Source: Poteriospumella lacustris
Taxonomy: Eukaryota > Sar > Chrysophyceae > Chromulinales > Dinobryaceae
NCBI GenBank assembly: GCA_008000375.1
Contig: SMOI01000077.1
Location: 61,066-125,065 of the forward strand
Direction: 5' to 3'
DNA length: 64,000 nucleotides
The stretch's first letter is position 1, and every line of letters starts with the position of its first letter. Positions 32,858-43,492 of this stretch are shown piece after piece. The notes beneath the pieces are model-generated. The model was not told the DNA's origin. It saw only the letters and a program-made list of their open reading frames with translations, and made no database searches. A program made the position numbers and the translations under genes.

Positions 32858-34756
32858 ATGCAATCGAAAGCCACCACTCCGAAGGCCACCACCAGTCTAA
32901 AATTTGTTTGCGACAAGCGATGGTCCAACAATGAAGCCAAGGATGAGCTTCACGTAATTTACGAGGGTCCTGTGAGTGTGGAAAACGACCGCACCATTGA
33001 AACCTCCATCCTCCACCACGTCACCTTCGATTGCTACGAGCTGATCGTCTTTCAGCCACCTGCGCAAAAGGTTTGGACACGCTTCTACTTCCCCAAAGAA
33101 AATCTTCGCTCCAAGCTGTGTGCTGAGGATTACGATCGCATTGTGGAAGAAAAGAAGGATTTCTTTCGCAAGAGACACCGCCACTATGATCTGGATACTT
33201 TGAAGAGCGGTGCCAAGAACGAGTTGCTTAAGCGAGTTATTCTCTCTCTGGTGCCCGATCTGTTGAACTTCGACTTGTCCCATCGACTTCAGGACGAATC
33301 TAATCCAGCTGTTAAGGACATTTTCAATCAGACCGCTGTGTTCAATGGCTACGATTTGCAGTCGGTGACGTACATTGCACCAAAGCCTGACTTTTTGGTC
33401 CCGACTAACGTCGTTCCCGACGAGATCGAACCTTCCTATTCCATGTTTGTCATCGCCCAACGGCAATTCAACGCATGTCGTCGTGGAGCTTGTGCATTCC
33501 AGTCCACAATCAGCAAGAAGTACAAGGTTCGTCGCGATTCTGCGTCGGCAAACGTCCGTGGCAAGACCATTCCCGTGACTTCCACCACGTCCAGTACTGC
33601 CACCACCCCTACTTCCGTTTCTTCAACGATGACGCTGAGTGGCAAGTTACGTACTCGCATGATCAACATTCGCGAATCTTTCTCAACGTCGGCGCGCAAC
33701 ACGCTCGCGATCTACGCCCCGTCCAACTCCAGCGGCAAGTACTCATCTCCTCCCTCTCCAGCTGCCCCCTCGGGACCGAGCGTCGCACAACGCATCGGAT
33801 CTTTCATTGGTCGTCGCTTGTCGATCATCACCAACTTGAGAGGCTCAGTGTCTCTTCCGTCTGCGCAAACGGCGGCGAATCAGTCGTTTCAGATCAAAGA
33901 AATCTCGTTGGCCCGTTATCGTTGGCTGCTCTCCATCCACAAAGTTCTCTTTCGCAACTCCGTCACCAGATATCGCCAGATCTTGCGCCGTCAGGCAATG
34001 ATGACCCAACTGCGTCGTGTCATTCTGCGCCAGCGCTCGGACTACGCCCTCCTCATGCAGCAGAAGATCGCCGAGGACCACACACCTGGGGCCCAATCCC
34101 CTTCCCGCGGCATGGAATCTCCCACTTCTCATAGTGGAATCAGCCCTCGCCATACGATGCGTAGACTTAACAACAGTTCGACCCCAAACGGCCACTACAC
34201 GACGACGTCCTCTTCGTCGCCCTCGCCCACGGTCACCTATCGCAACCTCAGCACCATGTGCGACCACCACCACAACGGCTCGTCCCCCCGTAGTACTACG
34301 GTCATGGGCGGCAGTGCCCTCAAAGCCAAGCCGATGCCAGCCGCGCCAGCTGCGGCTCCTATCGACCCCGCAGCTGCCCCGGTCAGTTCCTTCCGCAGCA
34401 CGCTGTCACAAGTGCGCAACAAGATCGCCGCCGCTACCGCCTTCGCCCGCTTCGAGCACCTCAAGATCAACACGAAGGTCGGTGCGGACGCTACCGCTTC
34501 AGCACCTACCCCCGCGCATCACAGCGGCCACCACCATAGCAGCAACCAACAGGAGATCTCCGGGCGCGTGCGGTCGGTGCATGTCGCCGCTAGCTCCGGT
34601 GCGAGTGTTAGCAGTACATCAACGGCCTCTACGGCGGGAACCGCGCGTTCTTTCCGCAGTGTGCACCATGGCAACAACAGCAATAACAACAACAGTGTGC
34701 ACGCCGATTCGCCCCTGATGCGACACGCATCGCGTCGTGTTGCGCCTGCCAACTAA
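32858..34756 (+). CDS. Unknown 632-aa protein with ordered N-terminus and Ser/Thr-rich C-terminus
   Basis: Single exon from ATG 32858. Residues ~12-210 look globular (LKFVCDKRWSNNEAKDELHV, VWTRFYFPKENLRSKL, LLKRVILSLVPDLLNFDL), with a Cys pair NACRRGACAF near 206. Residues ~210-340 are Ser/Thr/Pro-rich. A basic amphipathic helical block follows at ~350-400 (ARYRWLLSIHKVLFRNSVTR, RQILRRQAMMTQLRRVILRQR). The C-terminal third is Ser/His/Ala-rich and disordered. No family is recognised. It is followed by the second ~4 kb pyrimidine-rich flank. Confidence 0.88.
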   Translation: MQSKATTPKATTSLKFVCDKRWSNNEAKDELHVIYEGPVSVENDRTIETSILHHVTFDCYELIVFQPPAQKVWTRFYFPKENLRSKLCAEDYDRIVEEKKDFFRKRHRHYDLDTLKSGAKNELLKRVILSLVPDLLNFDLSHRLQDESNPAVKDIFNQTAVFNGYDLQSVTYIAPKPDFLVPTNVVPDEIEPSYSMFVIAQRQFNACRRGACAFQSTISKKYKVRRDSASANVRGKTIPVTSTTSSTATTPTSVSSTMTLSGKLRTRMINIRESFSTSARNTLAIYAPSNSSGKYSSPPSPAAPSGPSVAQRIGSFIGRRLSIITNLRGSVSLPSAQTAANQSFQIKEISLARYRWLLSIHKVLFRNSVTRYRQILRRQAMMTQLRRVILRQRSDYALLMQQKIAEDHTPGAQSPSRGMESPTSHSGISPRHTMRRLNNSSTPNGHYTTTSSSSPSPTVTYRNLSTMCDHHHNGSSPRSTTVMGGSALKAKPMPAAPAAAPIDPAAAPVSSFRSTLSQVRNKIAAATAFARFEHLKINTKVGADATASAPTPAHHSGHHHSSNQQEISGRVRSVHVAASSGASVSSTSTASTAGTARSFRSVHHGNNSNNNNSVHADSPLMRHASRRVAPAN

Positions 34757-37700
34757 ATGCCACGCCAACGGCACGGCCTTTTGAGCTGTCCGCTATCCTG
34801 TCCCGATGTCTGTGTCTGTGTGCGATTGCTGATCCATGGGTCACAGTCGTTGTTCCCTCTGGGTGTATCAGTTTGCGTAGTAATCTCAAAACGCGTATCG
34901 TCTGTTGGTCCCGTTCTGTTTCGCCTCCTTTCCTCTTCGCCTCTTTCGTTTCCCCTTGTCGCTGTTGTTGGTGTCGTGGCAGTGGTCGGTGAGGACTCGT
35001 GATGCCTGCTGACGTTCTACTGGTACCCCCTCTCCCTCTTTCGACCCCTTTGGTGCGCCTCGGCTCGGTACGAGTGTCCTGTCTCGATTCACTTGCGTTT
35101 ACTGTGTGCACGTTGATTTTTTATGTACCTCCATTTGATTTTCGTATCTATTCTCAGTGGCCTTCCCTTCTCCTTCTCCCTCAAGTTCTGTCGCGTCCCC
35201 GTCGTGACCGAGTCTCGTTCCCTCTACTAATCTGAGTTTATTTTATTCTTTTTACGTTGTGTGGCCGCCTGGGCCCGTGCAAAAGTAAATGTGTATGTTG
35301 TTGTGGACTATTCTCTTTCGCTGTGATCCGTTTCATGTTTGTGTCGTGTCGTGCTCTGCTTATAACGTGACGGTGGCTGTGTAGGCACGTGACTTGCGAC
35401 GCAAGCCGTGTCCAGCGATGCAGCCGCCGCGCCATTGTTCTGTCGTCGCCCGCCGTGGCGGGTGTGTCTGTCTTTCTGTTTTTTGTTCTCACACAATCTC
35501 TCGTCTGTCAGAGGCGGGTGCTTCTGTTCTTTTACCACCCGCCGTTGCGTTGTTCTGCTTTCCCTGCTCCTCTCTGTCTCGACCCTCGTCGTTGGTACAC
35601 CTCACTCGCGCAGACCGGCGGCCCCATCCTGCCCATCAGCTGCCTGTCTCACACCCGTCCACGACCGTTGCTCGGCGTCGCCACGATCACATCAATAGTC
35701 TCACTCGCGTGTTGCATCCGTGCGCTGCGTGTGTTCTCGATCGTGTGAAACGTCTCGAAACGGTCGCTGGATGAAGGTGCGGCGGGTCCATTTCGATGGG
35801 GCGCCGTCTGTCGATGGGGGTACGCGACGAGTTGGCTCGCATTGTTCGGTCTGTCTCCATTCGTGTCTTCCGTTCGTCTGTCCGTGGGCGCGCCTGTGCG
35901 TGTGTCGATGATGCTCTTTCCGGTCTGCAGTCTCCACGTGATCGTGTCTGTGCGTGTTTCTGTGTGTTCCTGTGCCTGTCTGCGATGCGTCGTCAATTAG
36001 TAACGTCCGGTCCGCCAGCTGCAACGCTGTTCGCCTGGACTGCCTTGTTGTGTTCGTTCCGCTGTTATTCGTTCTTCTGGCCCCTCTCTCGCGTGTGCTG
36101 TGTGTTTGTCCTCTCATTCGTTCGTGCTCCTCGCTGCTCACTGCGTTTGCCCAATGTCCTGCCCCTCTACACTACCGACAATTGTTTCCTACTTTGCCCA
36201 TCATTAAAGCCCCTGTCCCCTGTTGTTGACACGCCGGCAGACAAGCTCGTTTAGTTTCGTCTGGTTTCGATTTGATTTGTGCCTCTGTTCTCTCGCGTCT
36301 CGCGTGACGCGGCCAATGGGTCGCCATGGCACCCCTCGCTCAGTGTACACGCGGGGCGCGTCTATCACTATCACTTGCACTTGAATTTCGTTCTCTCTCG
36401 CTTGCTTTCCCCCCGTTGCGGAACCAAAGAAATTGCGCATCATTAATGCCCACCCCCGGGCCCTCGCAGGTTACACGGCGACTGTTTCGCTTCATTTTTT
36501 CTGCCCCAATCCCAACTCTCACCCGTTCGTGTCCTCTGCTCCTGCTGCCACAACTATCATCACTGCCGCTCGTGGACAGGCATCGCACCTCAGTCCGTCA
36601 GGCCTCGCTTCATCTCGTTTCGTTCTCCTTGCCTCGTCTCAGATGTTCATTCGTTCCGCGGTGACATTCGTTCCTCGTTTCCTTCGCCCTATCGTCTGAC
36701 TCGATGCTTCCTATGCGCTTCGTTGTTCTTTCTCGCTCTTTTTCTCTTGTTCGTTCGTGTGCTCCACCCGCTTCCCTCCGCGGCGCCGTGTCCGTGTCCC
36801 GCCGGGTTTCGCGACACAGTAGACGTGAGCCCAGCCTTCCGGCGCGTGCTTCGCTGTGGTTTTTCCTTGTTGCATGTCTCTCCTGTGTGTCTTGTGTGTC
36901 ATGTGTCGCCCTACCCCTCCTCCGCCGCCTGTAGATGTGACTGTGCTGCTCAGTGTGTCTCTGCTACGTTGTCTCGGCTGGTGGCCGTCCGTTGATGTCT
37001 ATCGAGGTTGCTGCTTGTCATGTTCTACGTTCGTTGGCCGCCCGCGCGCGGCTGACGCGTGTGCGTGTGTGTTGGTATCCACGCACGCGACCCATCAATA
37101 CTCCTGTTTTATTCCCCCTCCTTACTTCTCTCTTGTCCTCCACCCCCCCCCCCCGTAGCGCTTGTCCTCCTGACGGTTATCTTCCACCGAACGGGGCCGT
37201 GCTCTGTACCCCCATGCGGGTTCTTCGTTTCCCCCTTCTGTCCCCTCTCCCTGTCTCGCTCCCGTTGCGCTTCTTTCGGTTTCGTCTGTGTCGAGGGCGT
37301 CGCTGTGACCCCGATACGCTCCCATCTCTTATTCTGTGCGGGACGACCTCTGCTTCTCGCCGCGGGTCTCTCGGGCCCCGGCCTCTTCCTCATGCTGCTG
37401 CCTCCGTCCGCAGCGACCAGCAGCGACGATGATCTGCGCACGTCGCACCGTCGCCGGTCGTCTGTCGGGGCCAGCTATCGGTGAAATCCTCGTTCCTCGT
37501 CTCTTGTTCTTTCCCCACGCCGCTGCTGCGCCTCTGTCTCTGTCCCTGTCCCTCAAACCGGTGGCTCTTGACTCTCCTCAGTCCCGGCGCTGCTCGCCGT
37601 CGTCGTTGGGATAGTCGTGCTCCAACGGCGCCGTGTACATGATTGATGGCGGGGCCGCGCGCGTGCTTTAGGGCACGTGGGCGTGTCCCCGCCGCTCTTT

Positions 37701-38765
37701 CACGCTCTTCTGTTGTCATTGTCGTCGTCGTTGCCGTCTTCTTCGTCGTTGCTGTCGGTACCTTGTCGATACCAGTGTTGGCTCTTCGCGGCACCAGCTG
37801 ACGGGGCCACGCGCTGCTCCAGCGTCGTAGTCCCGTGGCGGTTCGCGGAGAAGAGCCGCGATGTACCTGTTTGTATTCGTTTGTTGCTGTGTGATTTGTC
37901 GTTTGCGTGTTCAGTTCGGGCGGGTCTCTCCGCCCACGGTCTTCTACATGTTTGTTTGGCAGTCGCGCGTACGCGCTGCCCGAGTTGTTTCGTCCCTTTC
38001 CTTCCCCACCCGTTTCTGGTGTGGTTTTCTTGGTTTACAGTCCTCGTGGCTCTGTTTCTCCAGGCGACGAAGGGTCGCGAAGGCACACCATTGTCAAGGT
38101 CAGTCGGGAGGCACTGCGTCCGTCTCTGGTGCGCGAGGCTCGTTCATCAATAGTCCGCTCTCACTTTGTCCTCGTCGCCCGAGATCCTCGCCCCTGTCTC
38201 CTCCCCTGTCCGCCGAACGTATCTCGTTCATCGCCTCTCTGTCCCCGTCGCTGTTTCTGCCTGTGCACTTTGATTCATTTCCTCTGTTCAACTTCTCTTC
38301 GCGCGTAGATGCGCCGTGCTGTGTGCACGTCAGTGCGCGAGTGCGTGTGCATACTGCGCCATTAGTTATCTCGTTGGTTTCGCACATTGATCTGCCTCCG
38401 TCGTCGACGACGGCCCTGTCGCCAGTCGAAGAAGAAGACGTACTAAGCGCTCGTTTTACGTACATTATATTACAAGGAACCTGCGCGAGCGTTGGCACAG
38501 TCGCTGCTACGCATGCGCTCAGGTTCGGCGTTCATCGAGCCAGACTAGCCCCACCCCTCCCCGAACGTGTCAATTCGAACATTTCCAAACGGCGCCTGCC
38601 CCCGTGTCCACGCGAAGACACGAGGAGGCCCGGTGAAACAGAAACATTTACAGAGGAGTCGTTATGTAGCCCGTCGGTAGTGGAGTATGAACTGTACTGT
38701 AACGCCGTCGATAAAGTGATGTGTACATGACCACCACCGCCCCCCCCCCCGGCGCACTGTGGCAC
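34757..38765 (+). other. 4.0-kb pyrimidine-skewed gene-free region
   Basis: Same character as 26257-30115: from a plus-strand stop to the stop of a convergent minus gene, the + strand is heavily T/C-biased and G/T-CTGT-rich with few A's. It has C runs of about 12 at 37144-37155 and 11 near 38740-38750. No ORF here has domain content or splice support. Probably a very long 3' UTR or non-coding RNA of the upstream gene. Confidence 0.55.
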
Positions 38766-39806
38766 TTAGCGCATGCGGTACTCTAGATACCAGGTTTGCA
38801 GATGCGGGTTTACGAAGAGAGCGAAGACCGTCATCATTCCGTAGGTGATGGTCGTGTGGATGGCGGCGGCGGCGAAGCCTCGATAGAACCCGCGCAGTCC
38901 CACGTCGTCGCGGAGGATCAGTTTGATGTGGTCGCGCATGCGCATGTACACGCGCGATTCGGGGACGGCTGCAGTAGTTGGAGAATCAGCGGTTGCTGTA
39001 GGAGAGAGAAACAACTTTCCGTTGTCGATCTTCATCCGCCGTGCGATCGTGTCGAGGGGGTAGACGAACGCCAAGTTGCCGACCATGAGAGCCAACGACT
39101 GCGCCATGATAACGCCCTTGCGAACCAGCGCTCCAGTGGGCGTCCACACATCGATATATGACTTGAGCCAGGCGCTGCTGTCACCGCGCTGCAAATCAGA
39201 GCAAAGCTTGGCGCCTTGGCGAAATTGAAACATGCCCAACGTCGCCGGCAAAAAGCCGCGGTACACGCCTCGTAGTCCATCGCGCTCGATCACCTGCTGC
39301 AAACAATCTGAAAATCCCTTGTAGGTGTGTGCCAACTGCTGTGGGGTCGCGGAGGTAATAGCCGCAGTTGTGGAAGGAGCAGCCGGAAAGTCGGTGGCGA
39401 GACGAGTGCGGCACAACTCAAGAGGGTGGATGACAGAGACGAGTGCTCCCGCCAGGACCAGTTCACTCACTGTCTTTGCCACGAAAGCAACTTCGGGGTA
39501 AATCTTTGGGTGGAATTGCGGGATCAGACTTTTGACTTCATCTTGGAAGCCGAAACGAAATGCCTGCTTCGTATAGAAGGAGAGACAGTGAATGGCATTG
39601 CCGCGCCAAAACCCTTTAACGCCCTCCTGTTCAACCACACTCGACATAGTCGACCGTAGGGTCTGAAACGCATCTTTGCTTTGAAGTTTCGGATTGGCAG
39701 TGGACGTTTGTTGCAGAAGTCGAACCCTTTCGAAGGGCGAAGCCACCGTTTTCGATAACACAGCTTCAGCTCCGTCGATGACGAAAAAACTGATGGCGAG
39801 GTCCAT
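38766..39806 (-). CDS. ADP/ATP-carrier-like mitochondrial carrier lacking the RRRMMM signature
   Basis: Start taken at ATG 39806 (MDLAISFFVIDGAEAVLSKT); an in-frame GTG 27 nt upstream directly follows a CAG and may be spliced sequence. The product is 346 aa. Three carrier repeats show Px[DE]xx[KR]x[RQ]-type motifs: SPFERVRLL (~23), HPLELCRTRL (~127) and YPLDTIARRMKI (~249). GVKGFWRGNAIHCLSFYTKQ and AFRFGFQDEVK closely resemble the first repeat of ADP/ATP carriers, but the hallmark RRRMMM is replaced by ARRMKI, and the second repeat has a Thr/Ala-rich insertion. It is therefore an inner-membrane carrier of AAC ancestry with possibly altered substrate. Divergent from the gene at 39943, 136 bp away. 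Confidence 0.9.
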   Translation of the reverse strand: MDLAISFFVIDGAEAVLSKTVASPFERVRLLQQTSTANPKLQSKDAFQTLRSTMSSVVEQEGVKGFWRGNAIHCLSFYTKQAFRFGFQDEVKSLIPQFHPKIYPEVAFVAKTVSELVLAGALVSVIHPLELCRTRLATDFPAAPSTTAAITSATPQQLAHTYKGFSDCLQQVIERDGLRGVYRGFLPATLGMFQFRQGAKLCSDLQRGDSSAWLKSYIDVWTPTGALVRKGVIMAQSLALMVGNLAFVYPLDTIARRMKIDNGKLFLSPTATADSPTTAAVPESRVYMRMRDHIKLILRDDVGLRGFYRGFAAAAIHTTITYGMMTVFALFVNPHLQTWYLEYRMR

Positions 39807-39942
39807 GTTGCACGAAAGATCTACAGGGTCCACTGAAAAGGAAGATACAACGCAGTCTGCTGTTGTTCCAATGTAAATCTAGTATATTGAAGTCAACGAA
39901 TACGTCGAAGTGGCAGCGAAGAGCGGCGATTGTGTGGTTGAC

Positions 39943-40592
39943 ATGATGACGACGGACGACGAGCGTTACAAAAAACGTCCATCGGCCGAGAGCGATCGAG
40001 AGCCGAGATCGAAGATCCAGATTGTCCATCGAGATCCACGACCCATCGGTGGATCATTGTCCGTGGAATGACTGCTGTCACTCTTTGGCAAAAACCCTGA
40101 CTCATTTACGGCACAAAGGAAAATAGAAACATGTGTGTGCGCCGCTTTCGTCTGTTGGCGAACATTGATGACGCACCGATCGATGAGCTGCTGTCGTTTA
40201 TTAAGCGGCTCGCTCGGATTTATTTCATCATCGGCGTTGTCAACATCGTGACCGCCGCAACATCTGCGGATTCCAAAGGCCATGCACAGTTGATCATTTC
40301 CATTGTCAGCATTGTCTTGTACTTCGTGAACATCGGAGCGATGTTCACTTTGGCTGGCTCTCCGTCGATTTTGAACGCCAGCGTAGTCATCCTCACCAAT
40401 GTGTGTATCTTCAGCTTCAACGTATTTTCGTTGATCTACAATGTTGTGATTCTGAAGAGCTACTGGGCATTTGTCAGCTTGATTGGGCTTTTGGTTCAAA
40501 CAACAACAATCTATATTCTGGTCAAGCTACGCGGAAAGATAATTGCAAAGGAGAATCTACCGCTTGTCAATGGGCCAAATAATATGGCTTAG
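39943..40592 (+). CDS. Small four-helix membrane protein
   Basis: The secure part is 40131-40592, with helices IYFIIGVVNIVTAAT, LIISIVSIVLYFVNIGAMFT, VVILTNVCIFSFNVFSLIYN and FVSLIGLLVQTTTIYILV. A probable first exon 39943-40062 (MMTTDDERYKKRPSAESDRE..., ending GGSLS) joins in frame at 40119 over a 56-nt intron with a weak GTGGAA donor, a CTGAC branch-like sequence and a CAAAG acceptor. The product would be 197 aa; starting at ATG 40131 gives 153 aa. Function unknown. Confidence 0.7.
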
Positions 40593-41001
40593 ACCCGATG
40601 GTTGGAAGCCATGATGCACGGGGATGCGTTTATCCCATCATGATGTCACACCCGTTGCTAATAGATCGTTGGCGCGTCTTTATTTATTACCTTTCCACTA
40701 TGAATTAGCCTACTGGTCATAATAACGCGTGAATACTTGGAGTGGAGGGTGGTTTGGTAACTTTCTTTTCATGGCCACGTGCGTGGGGCCACTCTTTTCC
40801 TAAACGTAGTATGTCGGCATTGTTTTGTCACATGTAGTTTGCATTTTGCTAGTCACTGTAGAATACCTGCTGGTCGAGTCATGTAGATCCTTTCGCCGTG
40901 CTGATATCGTTTTGATGGGGGTGATTTAACAACCATTTTAACTCCCAACGATATTCTTTCATCTCCATTTTTGTAACAAAGTAGTGATCTTTACCGATCT
41001 C
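40593..41001. other. Intergenic
   Basis: About 410 bp of AT-rich sequence downstream of the four-helix gene; no gene seen. Confidence 0.4.
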
Positions 41002-41238
41002 ATGCTCGCGGCTGTTCTCATCAAAGAATTACAGATTTCGCGTGATGTTTGGAAGGAGATCATTTGCAACGATGGTTACGAGTATTGCTATCACAAGTGT
41101 ATTCGTGTGGGATCTCGAATACGTTGCAAAGCAGCTTGTCGTGGATCACCAACAGCCACGCATTCACCTTCCGATCAGCATGACAATCGGTCGCAGGCGA
41201 CCATTCCCTTGAGTGAACTTGTCAAAGCGATCGAATGA
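41002..41238 (+). CDS. Possible small Cys-rich protein (twin CX3C)
   Basis: 78 codons from ATG 41002: MLAAVLIKELQISRDVWKEI, then ICNDGYEYCYHKCIRVGSRI and RCKAACRG, i.e. C-x6-C-x3-C-x8-C-x3-C, and a polar tail ending PLSELVKAIE. Codon choice looks protein-like. The first ~10 residues are mildly hydrophobic but a signal peptide is not clear. The twin CX3C spacing recalls alpha-hairpinins or a shortened small-Tim pattern. Could also be a terminal exon of a gene whose 5' exons I cannot see. Confidence 0.35.
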   Translation: MLAAVLIKELQISRDVWKEIICNDGYEYCYHKCIRVGSRIRCKAACRGSPTATHSPSDQHDNRSQATIPLSELVKAIE

Positions 41239-41860
41239 AGGGAATGAACAGTGCACAGTATCTCAGTATCTCAGTGACAAGTTTCGCAGCTTTCTTTCGC
41301 TACCGCAGTTAGCGCGGTTGTTAACCGGTCGTTCGGGGGGTTAAGCATCAAACACACAGTTGAAGACCTTTACCGCAGGAGACGGCGCGGAGGATCGGTG
41401 CTAGGCAGAGTTCGGCATCATCGCACAGCTTGAGCGACCGCTTGAACGCTTTATCGCTCAGCTCACGCATGGTCGACGCGAGTAACGTCGTGCATCACTT
41501 CTGTGCGCCACCATTCACGTGTCCCATGTCGTGTGGCGTATCATGTTCTCCAGTCACGAGGTGCGGGTACTTCCGCTGCAGCTATTGTACGAGGGCATGA
41601 CTGCTCACCTCCAAAGCATTGTAAATTTCCCATATCTTGCGTTAAATTGCTTTTAGTGATCGACGGGGAGATTCTTCAGTTATACATGCGATTTGGCAGT
41701 CTCTACTCGGCTTTACGAAGGATAGGCTCCAGCCGTAACAGTTACTGACACATCGCAAGGCACGTCCGAGAGAACGAAGACATGCCAGACTCAGAAATCC
41801 AGGAAGGATACATCCGCGATGAGGATCATTTAAAGCGTTTAAAAGTTAGATAGGGGAAAT
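41239..41860. other. Intergenic, no gene found
   Basis: About 620 bp between the small Cys-rich ORF and the ARP1 stop. It includes a C/G-richer stretch at 41290-41470. I tested it against 5S rRNA and common snRNA sequences from memory and saw no match. Confidence 0.4.
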
Positions 41861-43024
41861 TTACAATGCCTTGGTCGTCAGCATGCGAGCTCCGTGTTCG
41901 TTATACTCGGCCTTGGACACCCACATGGTCTTGAAGGTCGCCAGCGACGCCAGAATCGAGCCTCCAATCCACGTCGAATACTGGCGTTCCGGCGGCGCAG
42001 CGATTCGGACCTTGGCTTCCTTCGGGGCGAATGGATGCTTCCGTACTTCGTACAGCAAGCGTTCGCCGAAGCCTGGGAACAGTGTCGAGCCACCGGAGAG
42101 GACAATGTCCGACATCAGGCGGCGACGAAGGTCGATGTCCGTCTTCATGATGGAAGTGACCAGACAGTCATGTACACCGCGGTATTCCGTGCCAATTAAA
42201 TCAGGCTGAAAGAGAATCTCTGGAGCGCGATAGATTTCCGCCGGGCCCAACTCGAGCGTTGTGCCATCGGGAAGCTTGAACTGCTGTTTGACCTGCGAGG
42301 CGGCCGACGCTGAGGACGACGCCGATACCATCTCCTCAATCTTCGACGGGTTGACTGCCACGGCACAGCAGCTCTCTTTGATCTGCCGCACGATGTCCAT
42401 TTCGCTCGATGTGTGAAAAGTGTGACCTGCTCGTCGTAGCAATCGCTGCAGCTGCTGCGTCACTGCGCGGCCCGCCACATCCATACGCATGATCGAGTGA
42501 GGCATCGCCAACCCCTCGTAGACGGGCACGACATGAGCAACGCCATCACCGACGTCCAATACGACACCAGTCGATCTGCCGGACGCAAACAAACTCAGAA
42601 TCGCTTGAATGCTGCAGAACATGGCGGGAACGTTGAGACCTTCGAAGAAGATTTCGGCTGCTTTTTCTCTGTTTGAATGAGGATTCAATGGTGCCTCGGT
42701 GAGCAGCACGGCGTAGTCTTCACTCGCAACATTCAAGTTTTCCTTGGTATACAAATAAGTCCATATCCTCTCCATATCTGCCCAATTTTGGACAATGCCG
42801 TTCTCGATCGGATAATCGATACGGAGAACTCCCCGGTGCTCGTCCACTTTTGAACCAACGAAGACTTCACTCCCTTCCAAGGCCCCGCCTGGCATAATCC
42901 GATTGTGCTTGATTCGTCCAACGCAAGATTTGAAAACTACTCGGGGTTTGTCCGCGCCGGCAAAGCCGGCCTTCAGCACCCCAGACCCGTTGTCGATGAC
43001 AATAGGCTGATTGGCTTCGGCCAT
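41861..43024 (-). CDS. ARP1: Actin-related protein 1 (centractin, dynactin filament subunit)
   Basis: Start at ATG 43024 ([20 protein letters not shown]); upstream in-frame codons belong to the leader and hold a 39-bp duplication. The product is 387 aa, against ~376 for vertebrate ARP1. Actin-fold landmarks: [13 protein letters not shown] (phosphate 1), [39 protein letters not shown] (phosphate 2), [16 protein letters not shown] (adenosine) and [23 protein letters not shown]1 rather than actin is indicated by [34 protein letters not shown] and ARMLTTKAL at the end. ARP1 forms the short dynactin filament that recruits cytoplasmic dynein, so the organism very likely has dynein-driven transport. 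A Ser/Ala insertion ([11 protein letters not shown]) is unusual. Confidence 0.95.
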   Translation of the reverse strand: MAEANQPIVIDNGSGVLKAGFAGADKPRVVFKSCVGRIKHNRIMPGGALEGSEVFVGSKVDEHRGVLRIDYPIENGIVQNWADMERIWTYLYTKENLNVASEDYAVLLTEAPLNPHSNREKAAEIFFEGLNVPAMFCSIQAILSLFASGRSTGVVLDVGDGVAHVVPVYEGLAMPHSIMRMDVAGRAVTQQLQRLLRRAGHTFHTSSEMDIVRQIKESCCAVAVNPSKIEEMVSASSSASAASQVKQQFKLPDGTTLELGPAEIYRAPEILFQPDLIGTEYRGVHDCLVTSIMKTDIDLRRRLMSDIVLSGGSTLFPGFGERLLYEVRKHPFAPKEAKVRIAAPPERQYSTWIGGSILASLATFKTMWVSKAEYNEHGARMLTTKAL

Positions 43025-43492
43025 GTTGTTGTTGGTATCGGTCTCTTTTGAGAAAATAACACGATGAGTCAGATAATACTGAACAATACACGAAGGTCTC
43101 GACAGGGCCTGCTCTCGTCGGTTCAAATCGCCACCCGACACTCTCGGCTCACGACGCTTCGACGGCAACGCAGTCGCCCAGGCTGTGTCTGGGTCGATCT
43201 GCGTCAACGCAGTTTCCCAGGTTGTGTCTGGGTCGGTCTGTGCGTCTCCGTGGGTAGTGTCTCCACGCAGTGAAAACTTCTTCAAAACCCATTGCAAATG
43301 CACACGAATCCAAGCCCCAGGATTCAATCATACCGTGAGGATGGCATGAGCGACAGGGGCTTCGACCAAACGAATCGAGTTCTACCATACCACAATCCGC
43401 TGAAGTCATTGAAAGAAGCCAAATTGGTGGAACGAATCGCTGCCGAATATCCTGTTGTCCAAACATTGTACTGAAAGAAACCGCCCCATAAA
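43025..43492. promoter_or_regulatory. Divergent intergenic region, ARP1 / PHGDH
   Basis: 468 bp containing the ARP1 leader with a 39-bp direct duplication, and a 42-codon ORF (43346-43474) that stops 18 nt before the PHGDH start. Confidence 0.45.
43166..43243. repeat. Two-copy 39-bp direct repeat
   Basis: Units 43166-43204 and 43205-43243 both begin CAACGCAGT and contain CCCAGG.TGTGTCTGGGTCG, with a few substitutions. It lies in the ARP1 5' leader. Confidence 0.8.
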
